DNA from: Piliocolobus tephrosceles
Lineage: Eukaryota; Chordata; Mammalia; Primates; Cercopithecidae
Assembly: GCF_002776525.5 (NCBI RefSeq)
Contig: NC_045443.1
Location: 40,616,035 to 40,680,034, forward strand
Length of the DNA stretch: 64,000 nucleotides
Reading direction: 5' to 3'
Position 1 is the first letter of the stretch. Each line of letters starts with the position of its first letter. A model generated the notes under the pieces. The model had not been told where the DNA came from, did not search any database, and was given only the letters and a program-made list of their open reading frames with translations. Of the stretch, positions 49,260-61,053 are shown in pieces. The position numbers and the translations under genes are program-made.

Positions 49260-49540
49260 TTTACTATTTGGGAAATTCTCGTCATCAATATCTTCATCCA
49301 AACAGACCAAATCACCCTCCACTACTCTTGCTCCATAGGTTGCAAGTCTGTAAGATACTGCCTCATTCCAAATTTTGCTGGTATATGCGTGAACATAGAA
49401 TATGCGCATGGAATGGGGTAAAGAGAACCATGCCTGGATACAACCTTCCTCGGTCATGCCAAAGCGATGCAATGCCTCCAACAATGCTCTCTCCCGCACT
49501 TTGAATTCAGGCATCAAGGAAAGCGTGCCTTTAGCATCCT
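49260..49540 (-). CDS. PUS7L: PUS7L coding exon 5 of 7 in window
   Basis: 281 bp: completes the split Glu, then 93 codons from D-A-K-G-T to N-F-P-N-S-K. The acceptor is '...tatttcag' and the donor AAA|GTAAGT (strong). It holds the central TRUD-domain part, including R-E-R-A-L-L-E-A-L and the Y-V-H-A-Y-T-S-K-I-W-N segment, which matches the conserved region of Pus7 proteins that packs near the active site. The acidic D-E-D-I-D-D-E-N loop near its end is typical of PUS7L. The frame continuing beyond 49260 is intronic. Confidence 0.95.
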
Positions 49541-51181
49541 CTGAAATAAAGGGTAAATCAGGTAGTTAGCCACTTTTATTTAAAGACCGTTTTTACAAAG
49601 GCTTTTGTTCTAATCTCAAACTAAAGCAATGAACATGGGTATTAAGATGATATTTAACGCTTTCGGTTAAACCTAGCTACACTTGAAGAGCTTAAAAAAA
49701 TAATAAGCATAATATGGCCCTATTCTCACTTTTCCTGTTATTAAAAAAAAAAAAAAGCAAGAATCCAACATTCATAACAGCTTACTAAAGTCCCTTACTT
49801 CAGAATAGAGATAAAGTAATGAAGTTATTCACAGGACTGTTGAAACAAAATCAAACCAACAAAAACAACAACAACAAAAAAAAACCCTCAAGGATTAAAT
49901 AATTTAATTGCTATTGCTGAGCTAGCAGAGACTAGAGTTTTTTAAAGAGCTATTCTGGACATAAACACAGAACTTTTTTTTACTAAGAAAGGGTTAAGAT
50001 CTGGAGCCTTCAGGCACACTATTATGCCTCACAAAATAGGATGCACTTTGAAATGTAGATGACTGGAATCTACCACAAAGATGCTTATTCAGGTATGGCC
50101 TTGGAATTGGCATTGAAATAAATGTACCAGGTGTTTCTTATGCATATGAATGTTGAAGAATCATTACCATAAGAAAATTTTCATCTCGGGGACTCTACAA
50201 CAGACACAAATAAGTCACTTTGAATTTTCCTTAGTATTACTTAAATTACTCATAAGAGTTAGAAGTGCCCACACTGTTTACACATTGTGGTGTGGCACAA
50301 AAATATTACTTTCCTGTGAATAGCTGCACATATGTAATATGTACATAATTAAAAATAATAAATAAATATTTGAAAACTGACATCCTTTATTTCAATGTAA
50401 GTGAAATTCAGTATGTCGGTCAGATATCTGAATGAATCTGACATGGTGTGGTTGCTGTTTTAATTATTTAAATAAAGGTAATATTTATCTGTATGTAGCA
50501 CATGCGAGGCATTATTCCAAGGGCATATCTAAATCTCATAATACTCTTTTAGGTATTGTGATTTGCTTCAATTTACAGATAAGAAAACTAACACAATAAC
50601 GTCAAATCACTTGCACAAGATCATACAGTTGGGAAGTATTAAAGTTGAGAGTTAACCCCATGCAGTCTGACTCAAGCCACTTTCATAACCACTTTTCCTT
50701 ACTGGTTTTCATCAAGCATTCTATATATACTCCATCATATTGACCTAAAGTTTTAAAAACTGACAAGGCTAATTGGCAACCAGAATGAAAATAATGCATA
50801 AAGTTTGGAATATCATAAATGAACTTTCATTTATTTATGTTTGTATCTCCCCCAGCTGCAATTAATTATATTGCCATCAGTGCCAGACTAGAATTTGGAA
50901 CTCCTCTCTTTTCAGAGGATTTCAGCCAAGAAAAACTAAGAAACTATTTCTCCCATTGCCCCTACCCCTAGACAAGAGTTAGCATAGACAAAAAAACTTC
51001 CAAATCTGACCAAAAACGAAGTGAGTGCCTAAGTCATGGAATAAAAGTATTCAGTATGTAATATACTATAATCGATTTCTTATCACATTTATGTTACAAT
51101 AAATGTTCTCCTGCTGATAAAACATTTATAGTGTGTATCTGTATCTGCATGGCTATGTACAGGATAAAGAAACTTAAATAC
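49541..51181. other. PUS7L intron with a MIR
   Basis: A MIR remnant lies at about 50475-50700 ('cgaggcattattccaaggg...aatttacagataagaaaac'). The rest is AT-rich and unassigned. Confidence 0.5.
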
Positions 51182-51263
51182 CAGTTTGAAGAAAATACTT
51201 CTTTGCTCTATTTACAGGATCATCCAAGTCTTCTGGTGTAAGAAACAATTTTATGGCTTTCGT
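51182..51263 (-). CDS. PUS7L: PUS7L coding exon 4 of 7 in window
   Basis: 82 bp: 27 codons from T-K-A-I-K-L-F to F-L-Q-T plus one base of a split Glu codon. The acceptor is '...ttttcaag' and the donor CTG|GTATTT. The first codon is ACG (Thr); I recall Met at this position in human, so this would be a lineage substitution. It encodes the L-T-P-E-D-L-D-D-P linker of the insertion in the TruD fold. Skipping this exon would shift the frame. Confidence 0.92.
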
Positions 51264-51698
51264 CTTGAAAAATCAAGCAAGTAAACATGGGTTAATAAAA
51301 ATGTCAAATTACTTTCTTAAAAAAAAGATGCAAATTCTCTAGCATCCTAAAAGAATAGGCATTTAATAATTATACTTGATGCTGCAATTTTCTCTTTAGG
51401 GTTTCAAAAATTAAACAGTCAATGTTAAATGTAGAAATAAGCCTTCTGCATGAAATAACTTTATATATAGGTTTAAAATATTATGGACTGAAAAAAGCAT
51501 TTCCCTATCACTTCCATAATTTCACTTTTATCATTTTTTTTAAATATTAAGGTTAAAATGTATTGACATTCTTAGTAAGGTGTAAGAATTCTGAAAAGCT
51601 TAGGCTAAATGTATTAAACCCCTATTTTTAAACTGTTTCCAGAAGCAACAAAATTAGAAAGTATTATAAATAGTAAAACTTTTTTGAATTCATTTCAG

Positions 51699-52743
51699 GT
51701 TCTTAACAACCTACCTGAAGAAGCACCAAGAAAACCTAACATACTTCCTAAGACAGTGAAAATTGAGCCCCTTCTGGCCTAAAAATAAATATTAAATATT
51801 TGTTTAATATTTAAATAGATGTATTTGAAAATATTTAATATTTAAATGGCTGGAGCAGAAGTAAAATTAAACCAATGTATTGTTACAGAAGAAAAAAGAA
51901 AAATAAACAAAATAAAAGAAAGGGCAAATGAAAAAGCAAGACAATGTCCAGGTCAAAGAGTTAAATATGGACACAAGAAATGCAGGCAGCTGTAAAGTAA
52001 AAAGATCAAGAACTACTCTGAGGGCTCAGAAGTAGAAACTAGTGAACCCCAAAAGCAACCCTCAAAGAAAAAAAACAACAACAAAGATTTTAAGTATCCA
52101 ACTTATCTGAGTCAGAAAAGGGAAGAGGAAAAGAAGTAGCTCTGAAGATGTAGAATGCCTCGCTCCCAGAGCAAAAGTAAAGAAAATAGCTCAGAAAGAA
52201 AACATTATAAAAAGAAGCTTCAGAAGTTTCCAAAGAAAACACAGCTATAACTTTCAGGTTAGGATCAAATGAATTAAAGTTATGTTTCACCCATTTCACA
52301 GCCACAAATATCCTTTTTTGGTTTGTTTTTTTGAGACGGAGTCTTGCTCTGTTGCCCAGGCTGCAGTACAGTGGCGCAATCTTGGCTCACTGCAACCTCT
52401 GCCTCCTGGGTTCAAGCTATTCTCCTGCCTCAGCCTTCCAGGTAGCTGGGACTACAGGCACCCGCCATCACACCCGGCTAATTTTTATATTTTTAGTAGA
52501 GATGGGTTTTACCATATTGGCCAGGCTGGTCTCGAACTCCTGACCTTGTGAACTGCCCACCTCAGCACAAATATCTTAACTGGCTTTTTTATTTCTCAAG
52601 ACTTAGAAGTCCTTGAAGAAGAAAAGGATATTGGAAATATAAAAGATAGTTCTCCCTTAAAACCAAAAAGAATTCATAAGACAAAAGATAAAGAGAGATA
52701 TAAAATTGGAGAAGAGGTTATATCGAGAGTACTATCAAAGTAA
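51699..52743 (+). pseudogene. Unidentified coding-like segments in a PUS7L intron
   Basis: I do not recognise this. On the plus strand, 51699-51782 reads open for 27 codons after a '...catttcag' acceptor-like site and is rich in P, E and K. 52000-52254 has K/S/E-rich frames broken by stops and a frameshift, ending near CAG|GTTAGG. 52600-52743 reads open for 47 codons after 'tttatttctcaag', with charged composition (E-E-E-K-D, K-P-K-R) and an AAAG|TAAGT-like donor at the end. An Alu (52313-52565) interrupts it. Alternatives are a decayed pseudogene of a nuclear-protein-like gene, remnants of an old exon set, or chance in AT-rich intron. No poly(A) tail or clear bracketing repeats were seen. 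Confidence is low. Confidence 0.25.
52313..52565 (-). mobile_element. 5'-truncated Alu, antisense
   Basis: Perfect target duplication 'cacaaatatc' at 52303-52312 and 52566-52575. The right end stops at 'gcccacctcag', lacking the Alu head. Confidence 0.92.
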
Positions 52744-53189
52744 GTACACAGTATAAATTCTATTGTCATTGGCAATGGACAGACAACCTAGACTTCTGTC
52801 ATGCTTTATCTCTGTTATTGAGCTAAGAACACAAGGGTAAAATAATGACATAAATTTCAGACCTGACCAACACACATGACAAAAATAGGAAAGTAGCAAG
52901 CAGAGGGGAAAGGCAAGCCCTTAATTTCATTTGTGCTCTCAATTTCCTGAATTCTTTGGACTTAAAAATAATTGCCAAAATCTTAATGAAAAAGTTGCCA
53001 AATTTAATATTTTATTTTAAATCCTAAATAGATTAAAAGATGTTCCTTTCTTTTTAAATAGTATCTACTAGTTCACTTATTTTGTCACTGTCTTTAGCCC
53101 TGGGATTTATTTCTAAAGCACGTGTCTTAGAGTAGTAAAGAATCTTAAATAGGTCATTTGACCCAATTTCCCATTCAATTTTCCTTTAC

Positions 53190-53340
53190 AGTATTCATTT
53201 ATTCAAGCAAATATTATTAGGTATCTGCCACGTGCTAGCTACTGCATAGGGTATTAGGGACAGAGCATTGAGTAAAAGAGTCATGGTCTCTGTCCAACTA
53301 AAACTTTCTGCCTACTGACAAAATTAAATAAGCAATAACA
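53190..53340 (-). mobile_element. L2-like fragment
   Basis: 'caaatattattaggtatctgccacgtgctagctactgcatagg' type text followed by 'gacagagcattgag' resembles the inverted L2 3' region. Diverged. Confidence 0.5.
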
Positions 53341-53511
53341 ATAAAATATAATACAACTTAAGATGGGAAGCCCAAGATGATACAGGATCACAAAATAAGA
53401 GGAATTCACTTTTTCTTGGGGAGTAGAATGAGAATATTTAAACTGAGACCTAAAGAATATACACGTTGGGGAGGGAGTGCTTCAGGCAAAGGAAAGAAGA
53501 TACAGCTTTTT

Positions 53512-54018
53512 AGCTGCAAGAATCAGCCTCTAAGATGGCCCTCAATGCTCTCCATCACTTGGTCTTCACACGTGATGTAGTCCTCTCAAACACTTATCAG
53601 GGTTGATCTGTGTGGCCAGAAGACAGAAGAAGTGAAAGTATGCCACTTCTAAGACTAGGTTATAAAAGACACTGCGGTATCTGTCGTCTCTCTCTCTCTC
53701 TCTCCTTTGCATTCTTGGACTTACTTCTCTAGGAGAAGCAATGCCACAGACAGTCTTAAAGCAAGAAAATAAAGTCTCCTGCCAACAACCATGAGCATGA
53801 GCTTAGTAGCAGATCCTCCATCCTGGTCAAGTCTTCAGAGACTACACACCTGGGCCAATTGTGTGACTGCAGCCTCACAAGAGACCCTGATCCAGAGCCA
53901 CTCAGCTAAGCTGCTCCCAAATTCCTGACTCTCAGAAATTGAGATAATAAATGCTTGTTGTCTTCAACCACTATGTATTGGGGTAATTTGTTACATAGCA
54001 ATAATTGATTATTACTAC
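53512..54018 (+). mobile_element. MLT1-type MaLR LTR
   Basis: 'cagcctctaagatggccctc' through 'caaccactatgtattggggtaatttgttacatagcaa' follows an MLT1 LTR from start to end. A (TC)n run lies at 53687-53704. Confidence 0.8.
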
Positions 54019-54204
54019 TAAAGCAAAAGTTTTTAGAAATTCAAGAGCATGCAATATGAGGTTTGAAAGAGGTAGAGGGGTAGCCATCCGGCTTTTGCTT
54101 AAATGCCATGAGAAACAGGACATTCCAGTTATTTGAACAATTGTTAAGAAAAAGTCTTTTATGCTGGACTACAAGTCCCTTAAATATCTAGCCCATCCCA
54201 TCTA

Positions 54205-54400
54205 TGGACACTTGTCTGGCACTGTACTAGCTGCCTTAACAAAAGTTCTTTCATTTGATTCTCAGAAAAATCTTGTGACATACATGCTATCTCCATTTTA
54301 CAGATAAGGAAACTGAGGCTTGGAAAAGTTAAGTAACTTGGAAAAGTTAAGTACCTATAGTAACACAGGTGGCAAATGGCAGAACTCAAGTAGAACATAT
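54205..54400 (+). mobile_element. MIR with a 17-bp tandem duplication
   Basis: 'gcactgtactagctgcc', 'tccattttacagataaggaaactgaggc' then the MIR 3' half. 'cttggaaaagttaagta' appears twice in tandem at about 54319-54353. Confidence 0.75.
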
Positions 54401-56382
54401 GCTGCATCCAACAGGGCCCAAACTATTAAGTACTTCTTCTGTATGACAAAATTTTAAACATTTTACAAGTTAATTTTTAGAGTTTTCTAGACTAAAGAAC
54501 CACTGCTGAGGTAAACATTTCTAGACTCTTTATCATGTCAGTTATATTCCAGTTGCTAAAATCTCCTTTGAAATGTGAAACCCAGAACTACCTATAGATT
54601 TGCAGATGTGGTCTAAATCATCAGCTCTGAACATTATTTGATATGTAAGATGATGTTCAATGCACCATGTTTCTCACAAAATCTTTTACTGTTTCCTTCT
54701 CTTCCACTCAAGAAACCATATTAGAACACAGGTGAGTGAACAAGATACTATCATAAGAATAATCTTGCACTTGTTCAAATATATAATTTTTATAGTTTTG
54801 TAGTTTTCCTCCATTATGTGCATTCCATTTTAGTGTAAAAATATGTAATTATATATAAAAAATATAAATTAAAAGTAGATATACACACATATGCTTTTAA
54901 TATTTCAGCAGATGCAGCTTCTTAGTTGTAACATGCATTTTTAGTTTCATTTTTAACTTGTCAGATTTTGTTTTCAAATTTGCTGCTCCCCTTTTAGTCT
55001 CTGGACTTCTGTGGATTCCTATCTTTTATATGATCTGATATCTGATTTCTGGGATTGTAGGGTCAAAATTTCCTCTAAATCTTCTATTCAGTTCACTAAA
55101 ATTGGAAAGTGATAGTCATTTCTGTGTCAAATCTCAAATATGTACTAACCACAAGGACACTCACACAGTTGACTTTCTAGTAATGTGATACCAAGGACAT
55201 AGCAGCAGCTTACTAAATGTTCAGTGATGTAATATATTTGGTATGTGTGTGTTTACATGCATTTATAAGCTAGAGTTAAGAAAGCAAGGAGCTGGATTAT
55301 GTAGTAAGTATAATTGACAGAAACAGATAAGATTGCATTTTCCAAAATCCATACCATTTCATTCTTCAGCAAAGCTAGTCCAATTTGGTCTGTGTGAACT
55401 TTCCTTCCCTTCCCAAATCTCTGTGGTCCATAGTAATTCACAAAGCCTTTTTTCTATGTATACAAAATAATCAACAAATTAAGAGTATATAAGTACAATT
55501 ACGTGTCAAAATACACAACTGAATTTTTCTCTTCGTAATTATTTTAATAGAAGAACTCTGTAATCAGCACTATGCACATAGGGACCAAATAGTCTGAGAA
55601 ATGCTGGGTAATTAAAGAATAGGAAAGAAAACACAGAATTAGAAGTTAGAACATAAAACCAGTGAATAAAACTTTAAAAATATGTCAGCTTTCCGTTCAT
55701 GTTATTGAGGGGTTTCCTGGGATGTGAGATTTTCAGTGCTAGAGACAGAAAAGTTCTGGGCATCCAAAATGAATTGGTCACCTAGTACCCAGATCTGATC
55801 CCTACCCTGACGCTCTTTCTTATTTTGAGACTCTTCGGCTGTCTGGAGATGCAGGGAGTCAAGAACAGGCTTACTTTCAAACCCCACACATCCTGGCTCT
55901 TTTCTACATAACTGTTTGTTCTTTAGTTCATCTCAGTTTCTTAAAGGCTGACCTGAGACAATGTAGCCACTTCAGCAGTACTCTACTGGTCCAGCTGTTC
56001 CAGCACCTGGAACAGGTATTCCTCCCTGTATTCCAGGGGAGGAATACAGACTTCACTTCTTGATGGAGGTGAACCCTTCAGGCCATGTTTTAAAGCTGTC
56101 ACATTACTCAGAAGAAATAGAAAACTGTAATATACTACTGCAACCATTAAAGAAATTGGTCAGTCATTAAACATGTGCTCGGAAAGAAAATACCAGGCCC
56201 AGTTTCTTGAAAGACAAGAGTCCTCCACACTTACTTTATGAGGAGAGTATGCATTTATTCAGTCAACAATTATTATTGAATACCAACTCAAGAATTTTCT
56301 AGTAAAAGATGCTGAGCCAATTTGTTGTCAGCATGGTACAAAAGCATGTAATTATCTCATGTCATTTAAAAAATTAATTGCA
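54401..56382. other. PUS7L introns around the 99-bp exon; little else recognised
   Basis: Apart from the exon at 55355-55453, I see only an L2-like piece at about 56245-56330. The small inverted repeat near 56010-56045 ('tattcctccc...ggaggaatac') is noted without interpretation. Confidence 0.4.
55355..55453 (-). CDS. PUS7L: PUS7L coding exon 3 of 7 in window (NYYGPQRFG motif)
   Basis: 99 bp, 33 full codons from K-K-G-F-V to K-N-E-M. The acceptor is '...tacatag' and the donor ATG|GTATGG. It contains N-Y-Y-G-P-Q-R-F-G, diagnostic for TruD/Pus7 enzymes and part of the active-site pocket, followed by H-T-D-Q-I-G. Phase zero at both ends, so skipping it would keep the frame but remove the motif. 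Upstream intron 3480 bp, downstream intron 4091 bp. Confidence 0.95.
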
Positions 56383-56682
56383 GGTTGGACACAGTGGCTC
56401 ACTCCTGTAATCCCAGCACTTTGGGAGGCCAAGGCGGATGGATCACGAGGTCAGGTGATCGAGACCATCCTGGCTAACACGGTGAAACCACGTCTCTACT
56501 AAAAATACAAAAAATTAGCCAGGCATGGTGGCGGGCGCCTGTAGTCCCAGCTACTCAGGAGGCTGAGGCAGGAGAATGGCTTGAACCCAGGAGGTGGCGC
56601 TTGCAGTGAGCCAAGATCGCGCCACTGCACTCTAGCCTGGGCGACAGAGTGAGACTCCATCTCAAAAGAAAAAAAAAAAAAA
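56383..56682 (+). mobile_element. AluY, sense
   Basis: 'ggttggacacagtgg' to the A-run. The flanks share 'aaattaa(t/c)tgcag'. Intronic. Confidence 0.9.
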
Positions 56683-57140
56683 AAATTAACTGCAGATATA
56701 ATAAGTACTCCCTGAATTAAATCTCATAAATATTTTTAATTATTTCAAATTTGAAAAAATAACATCAGATAATGTCCTAGAATAACCAGAAGGGTTTTAA
56801 AGTAACCCTTCAAAGTAATTAGATATAACAAAAGGTTTATAACAGAGATATAACCCCTTGAAACAAAACTTCAAAGACTCCTTATTTTCAGGGTTTCTCA
56901 ATTCCTTTCTTACATCATGAGAACCAATGGAAGTTGGCTAAAACTAAGATTGTTTCTAATGGGAATTTTGTAATAGGCAGCTGTATATTCATACATAACA
57001 AATGAAAGACAGGTAATAAATGCTATCAGAGTTCAAAGAAACTTCTACCTTTTTAAAAATATATCATTTTAGTAAGAGTTTTTGAGGAAAAATAAGTAGA
57101 ATTTTAGGTGGGTCAAGGAAAACAAAGGTAAAATAACATA

Positions 57141-57499
57141 TGATATGGTTTGGCTGTGTCCTCACCAAATTTCATCTTGACTTGTAATCCCCACAATCCC
57201 CACATGTCATGGGAAGGACCCAGTGGGAAGTAATTGAATATGGGGTCGGTTTTCCCCCATGCTGTTCTCATGATAGTGAGTTCTCACGAGATCTGATCAT
57301 TTTATAAGCATCTGGTATTTCCCCTGCTGGCATTCATTCTCTCTCCTGTCACCCTGTGAAGAGGTGCCTTCTGCCATGATTGTAAGTTTCCTGAGGCTTC
57401 CCCACCTATATGGAACTGTGAGTCAATTAAACCACTTTTCTTTATAAATTGCCCAGTCTCAGGTATTTCTTCATAGCAGCATGAGAACGAACTAACACA
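57141..57499 (+). mobile_element. MST/THE1-type solo LTR (MaLR), first
   Basis: 359 bp from 'tgatatggtttggctgtgtcc' to 'actaacaca'. 5-bp target duplication 'acata' at 57136-57140 and 57500-57504. Antisense to PUS7L. Confidence 0.92.
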
Positions 57500-57856
57500 A
57501 CATATAATGAGTATACAATCAGGTAACTTCCATATACAGATGAAAGTGCTGGATTTAAAAGATCTTTAGTTGGAAGATATTTTCCTAACTACAAGGCAGA
57601 TTAATAACCAGTTTTTGTTTGTTTGTTTTCCTGTTGGAGAGGTATAAAATTGTGTAAAAAGGTCTTTGTGGTCAGAAACTTTAATCAGTGTTTCTCAGTA
57701 TTGGCTCTAAAGTAGAGTCACCTAAGAAATTTTTAAAAAATAAGTATTAATGCCTAACCTGCATCCCCAAATGTTCTTTTTTAATTGGTTCAGGAGTAGA
57801 GATCAATGGGTGAAATTTTTTGAAAGCTCCTCAGGTTGAGTACTACTCATCTACAT

Positions 57857-58075
57857 CAGGAGTTAGCAAACTACTACAGCCCACAAATGAAACCTAGTCC
57901 AACACCTGTTTTTGTAAACAAAGTTTTATTGGAACACAGCCATGTTCGTTCACTTATATATTGTCTGTGGCTGCTTCCATACAATGGCAGATTAGTTGCA
58001 AGAGGAACCGTATGTCTAAAAGGTTAAAAATATTTATTATCTGGTCCATTACAGTATAAACTTTGCTGATGTCTA
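57857..58075. mobile_element. hAT-type non-autonomous element
   Basis: Starts 'caggagttagcaaactac', ends '...aactttgctgatgtcta' (imperfect inverted ends). The internal 'aaagttttattggaacacagcc' is characteristic of a common mammalian hAT MITE. The family name is not asserted. Confidence 0.75.
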
Positions 58076-58193
58076 GATGATCTAAGATGATTTGGTCTTG
58101 AAGGATATCTTTGTATGTGTACATTTAAATGTCTGGAAAATTTCACTTAGAAACTTATGCTAAGTAATTTTTTACCATAAAACATAAAGTTTA

Positions 58194-58555
58194 TGGTATG
58201 GTCTGGCTGTGTCCCCACCCAAATCTCATCTTGAATTTTAGTTTCCATAATCCCCACGTGGCATGGGAGAGACCCAGTGGGATTGAATCATAGAGATTGT
58301 TACTCCCATGCTATTCTCATGATAGTGTGTGAGTTCTCACAATATTTGATGGTTTTATAAGGGGCTTTTCCTCCTTTGCTTGGCACTTCTTCCTGCCACC
58401 ATGGGAAGAAGGATGTGTTTGCTTCCCTTTCAACCATAAGTTTCCTGAGACCTCCCCAGCCATGCTGAACTGTGAGTCAACTAAACCTCTTTCCTTCATA
58501 AATTAACCAGTCTCAGATATGTCCTTACTTAGCAGTGTGAGAATGGACTAATACA
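58194..58555 (+). mobile_element. MST/THE1-type solo LTR (MaLR), second
   Basis: 'tggtatggtctggctgtgtcc' to 'gactaataca', the same family and orientation as 57141-57499. The intervening 0.7 kb holds a hAT element and no clear internal MaLR sequence, so these look like two separate solo LTRs. It ends about 380 bp from the PUS7L exon at 58934. Confidence 0.9.
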
Positions 58556-58933
58556 GTGTGTATGATTTATAATGTGTATACATCAAAATTTCCAAAAAAT
58601 AAGTTCCCCTGACTAAATACTGCTCTATATAGCAGATGCTTAAAAAAATCTCTCTTATGAATGTAGATTGTCCCCTCTTCTCTGGAGGATGCCATACCCT
58701 GCATTTTTAAAATCATGTTTACATATTTTGTTTTGCTTAAATACAAAAATGTATTAAGCTGAAAGTAAAATATAAGCCAAATGGCCTTATTTATCACTTT
58801 AAAAAATAATTATCATGTTTAAAAATCCCATAAAAAGGTACAAAAGAAAAAGAAGTTTCCCCTCTTGCCTCAATGTAGAGAAAGAGACTATGAAGATTTC
58901 CCTGGATACTCTTTTAAAATTAAGTTTTCTTAC

Positions 58934-59126
58934 CTTAACATTCTCTATTGCTTCCATAATTCTCTCTCTCAGGTTTGCAGAATCATTTATTTGTTTTTTT
59001 AAATTTCTAATGACAATATCAAAGTGATTTCCTTTGAGCTGACCAAGTCTCAGGGAATCATCTACAGACCGAATATTAAAGACATTCATTCTTTTCTTTT
59101 CAATTTCTTTTTCAATATTTTTCAAC
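58934..59126 (-). CDS. PUS7L: PUS7L coding exon 2 of 7 in window
   Basis: 193 bp. The first base completes the Arg codon split with the preceding exon, followed by 64 full codons from L-K-N-I-E-K-E to A-I-E-N-V-K. The acceptor is '...cttacag' and the donor AAG|GTAAGA. It includes a Lys/Glu-rich helix-like start and S-L-R-L-G-Q-L-K-G-N-H-F, the conserved TruD segment following the catalytic motif. The downstream phase is zero, matching the next exon. The open frame continuing past 58934 on the minus strand is intronic. Confidence 0.95.
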
Positions 59127-60303
59127 CTGTAAGTAATAAATCATATAAAGTCAGTTAAATTTTACATTTAAAAATTACTTTAAAATAAGGTTTTAAATGG
59201 CAGTTGCCAAGCAACACCTTATGAAAATACTAATACAAATTTTTTAGAATATTCTAAAGTTTATGTTATTTCACCAAATGTGTGCTTAATACTCATTATT
59301 ATAGGATTACATTAACAGAATTACTTTAAAAACTTGAACATATATTACTAACGTTATCATTCTTTCTATGTAGGCCTTCTAACTTCTTAGCTTGAGTGAC
59401 AGAACCTCCTAGCAGTTCTCCTGATCTTCCTGTCCCCAACTCTGCTCCTTTCCTTCTCAGTCTCTTTCCCCAACATTACCAAGAAAAATCACTGGCACCA
59501 GAGGATTTTCCTGAAATTCTGCTTTGAGCACTTCCTTACACAAACTTTCAATTTTTCCCAACATCTAAAGAATTAATATTTTCAATATTTTTAGAGTAAC
59601 TTGTATGACCCCATAAGGGCTGATATAAAATTTCCTTTATAGGCATAGTTTCCGTACTCCTTACAGGAATTATATATGTGACAGACTATTGAGTTTACTG
59701 CCCCACAAATATGTCTCCAGTTTTCTGAACCTGCTAAAATTTCACTATTACTTGAAGTGTAATTAAAATTCCAGACTCATAAGCTAATTTAAAGTAATCT
59801 CTCCTCCTAAGAGGGAAGCTTTCATCTTAAATACATTTTAACATCTAAAGTCCTTCTTTCTGCCCTATCCTGCACTTCTTGACCGCAAAAGCAAACTCAA
59901 ACACTTTTTTTTTGTCCCCCATGTAAGAGCTTAGAAGCACTCAGAAGAGTCTACTTGCATATAGTGGATACTTAAACATGTTTTAACTAAGAATTAACAT
60001 ATCGATATTACATTAACTAGGCTGAATTTTGACCCAATTTTTCACATTTTGAAGTTTATCTTAAGGAAATTATAAGTTACAGATTTAAGTGTAAGAATAT
60101 TAATCATGGTATTATTTACAGTGAAAAGCTGGAAAGAATTTCAATTTTCAAAAACAGGGAACGTTAAACAAATTAGTCTATATGAGAGACATAATTTTGA
60201 AATATTTCATGATGTAAATTTTCATCTAATAACATTATTTTATTTTATAAAGTAAAATATAAACTGTATATGCAGTATGATTTTCATATATATAATAAAT
60301 GTT
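59127..60303. other. PUS7L intron, possible old L1 at its right end
   Basis: 60085-60230 resembles an old L1M ORF2 end ('ggtattatttacagtgaaaagctgg'). The rest is unassigned. Confidence 0.4.
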
Positions 60304-60618
60304 GGCCAGGAGCAGTGGCTCATGCCTGTAACCCCAGCACTTTGGGAGGCTGAGGCGGGTGGATCATCTGAGGTCAGGAGTTCAAGACCAGCCTGGCCAA
60401 CATGGTGAAACCCCATCTCTACCAAAAATACAAAAATTAGCCAGGCGTGGTGGTGGGCGCCTATAATCCCAGCTACTTGGGAGACAGAGGAAGGAGAATC
60501 GCTTGAATGCGGGAGGTAGAGACTGCAGTGAGCCGAGATTGTGCATTGCACTCCAGCCTGGGCAACAAGGGTGAAACTCCATCTCAAAAAAATAATAAAT
60601 AATAAATAATAAATAAAA
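60304..60618 (+). mobile_element. AluS, sense
   Basis: 'ggccaggagcagtggc' to an (AAT)n-rich tail. Intronic. Confidence 0.9.
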
Positions 60619-60688
60619 GTTTCTGTGTGATGTAGTCTCTGAAAAAGGTCTAGAGAGAAATAGAGAAAAATGTTATTGCAGTTATTTA

Positions 60689-60993
60689 TTTTTATTTTTA
60701 TTTATTATTTTGAGACAGAGTCTCGCTCTGTCGCCCAGGCTGGAGTGCAGTGGCATGATCCCCGCTCACTGCAACTCCCACCTCCCAGTTCAACCAATTC
60801 TCCTGACTCAGCTTCCCAAGTAGCTGGGATTACAGACACATGCCACCACATCCAGCTAATTTTTTATATTTTTGGTAGAGATGGGGTTTCACCATGTTGG
60901 CCAGGCTGGTCTCAAACTCCTAACCTCAAGTGATCCGCCTGCCTCAGTCTCTCAAAGTGCTGGGAGTACAAGCGTGAGCCCCCGTGCCCAGCC
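60689..60993 (-). mobile_element. AluS, antisense
   Basis: 'tgagacagagtctcgctctg' to '...cccagcc'. Flanked by 'ttgcagttattt' on both sides. Confidence 0.9.
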
Positions 60994-61053
60994 TGTTGCA
61001 GTTATTTCTGAGTAGTAGGCTTACTAGTAACTTTATTTTTAAAAAACTTTTTT

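Noticed and set aside
55702..55887. 61-codon minus-strand frame as an extra PUS7L exon
   Set aside because: The flanking PUS7L exons join in frame without it and it matches no part of the protein.
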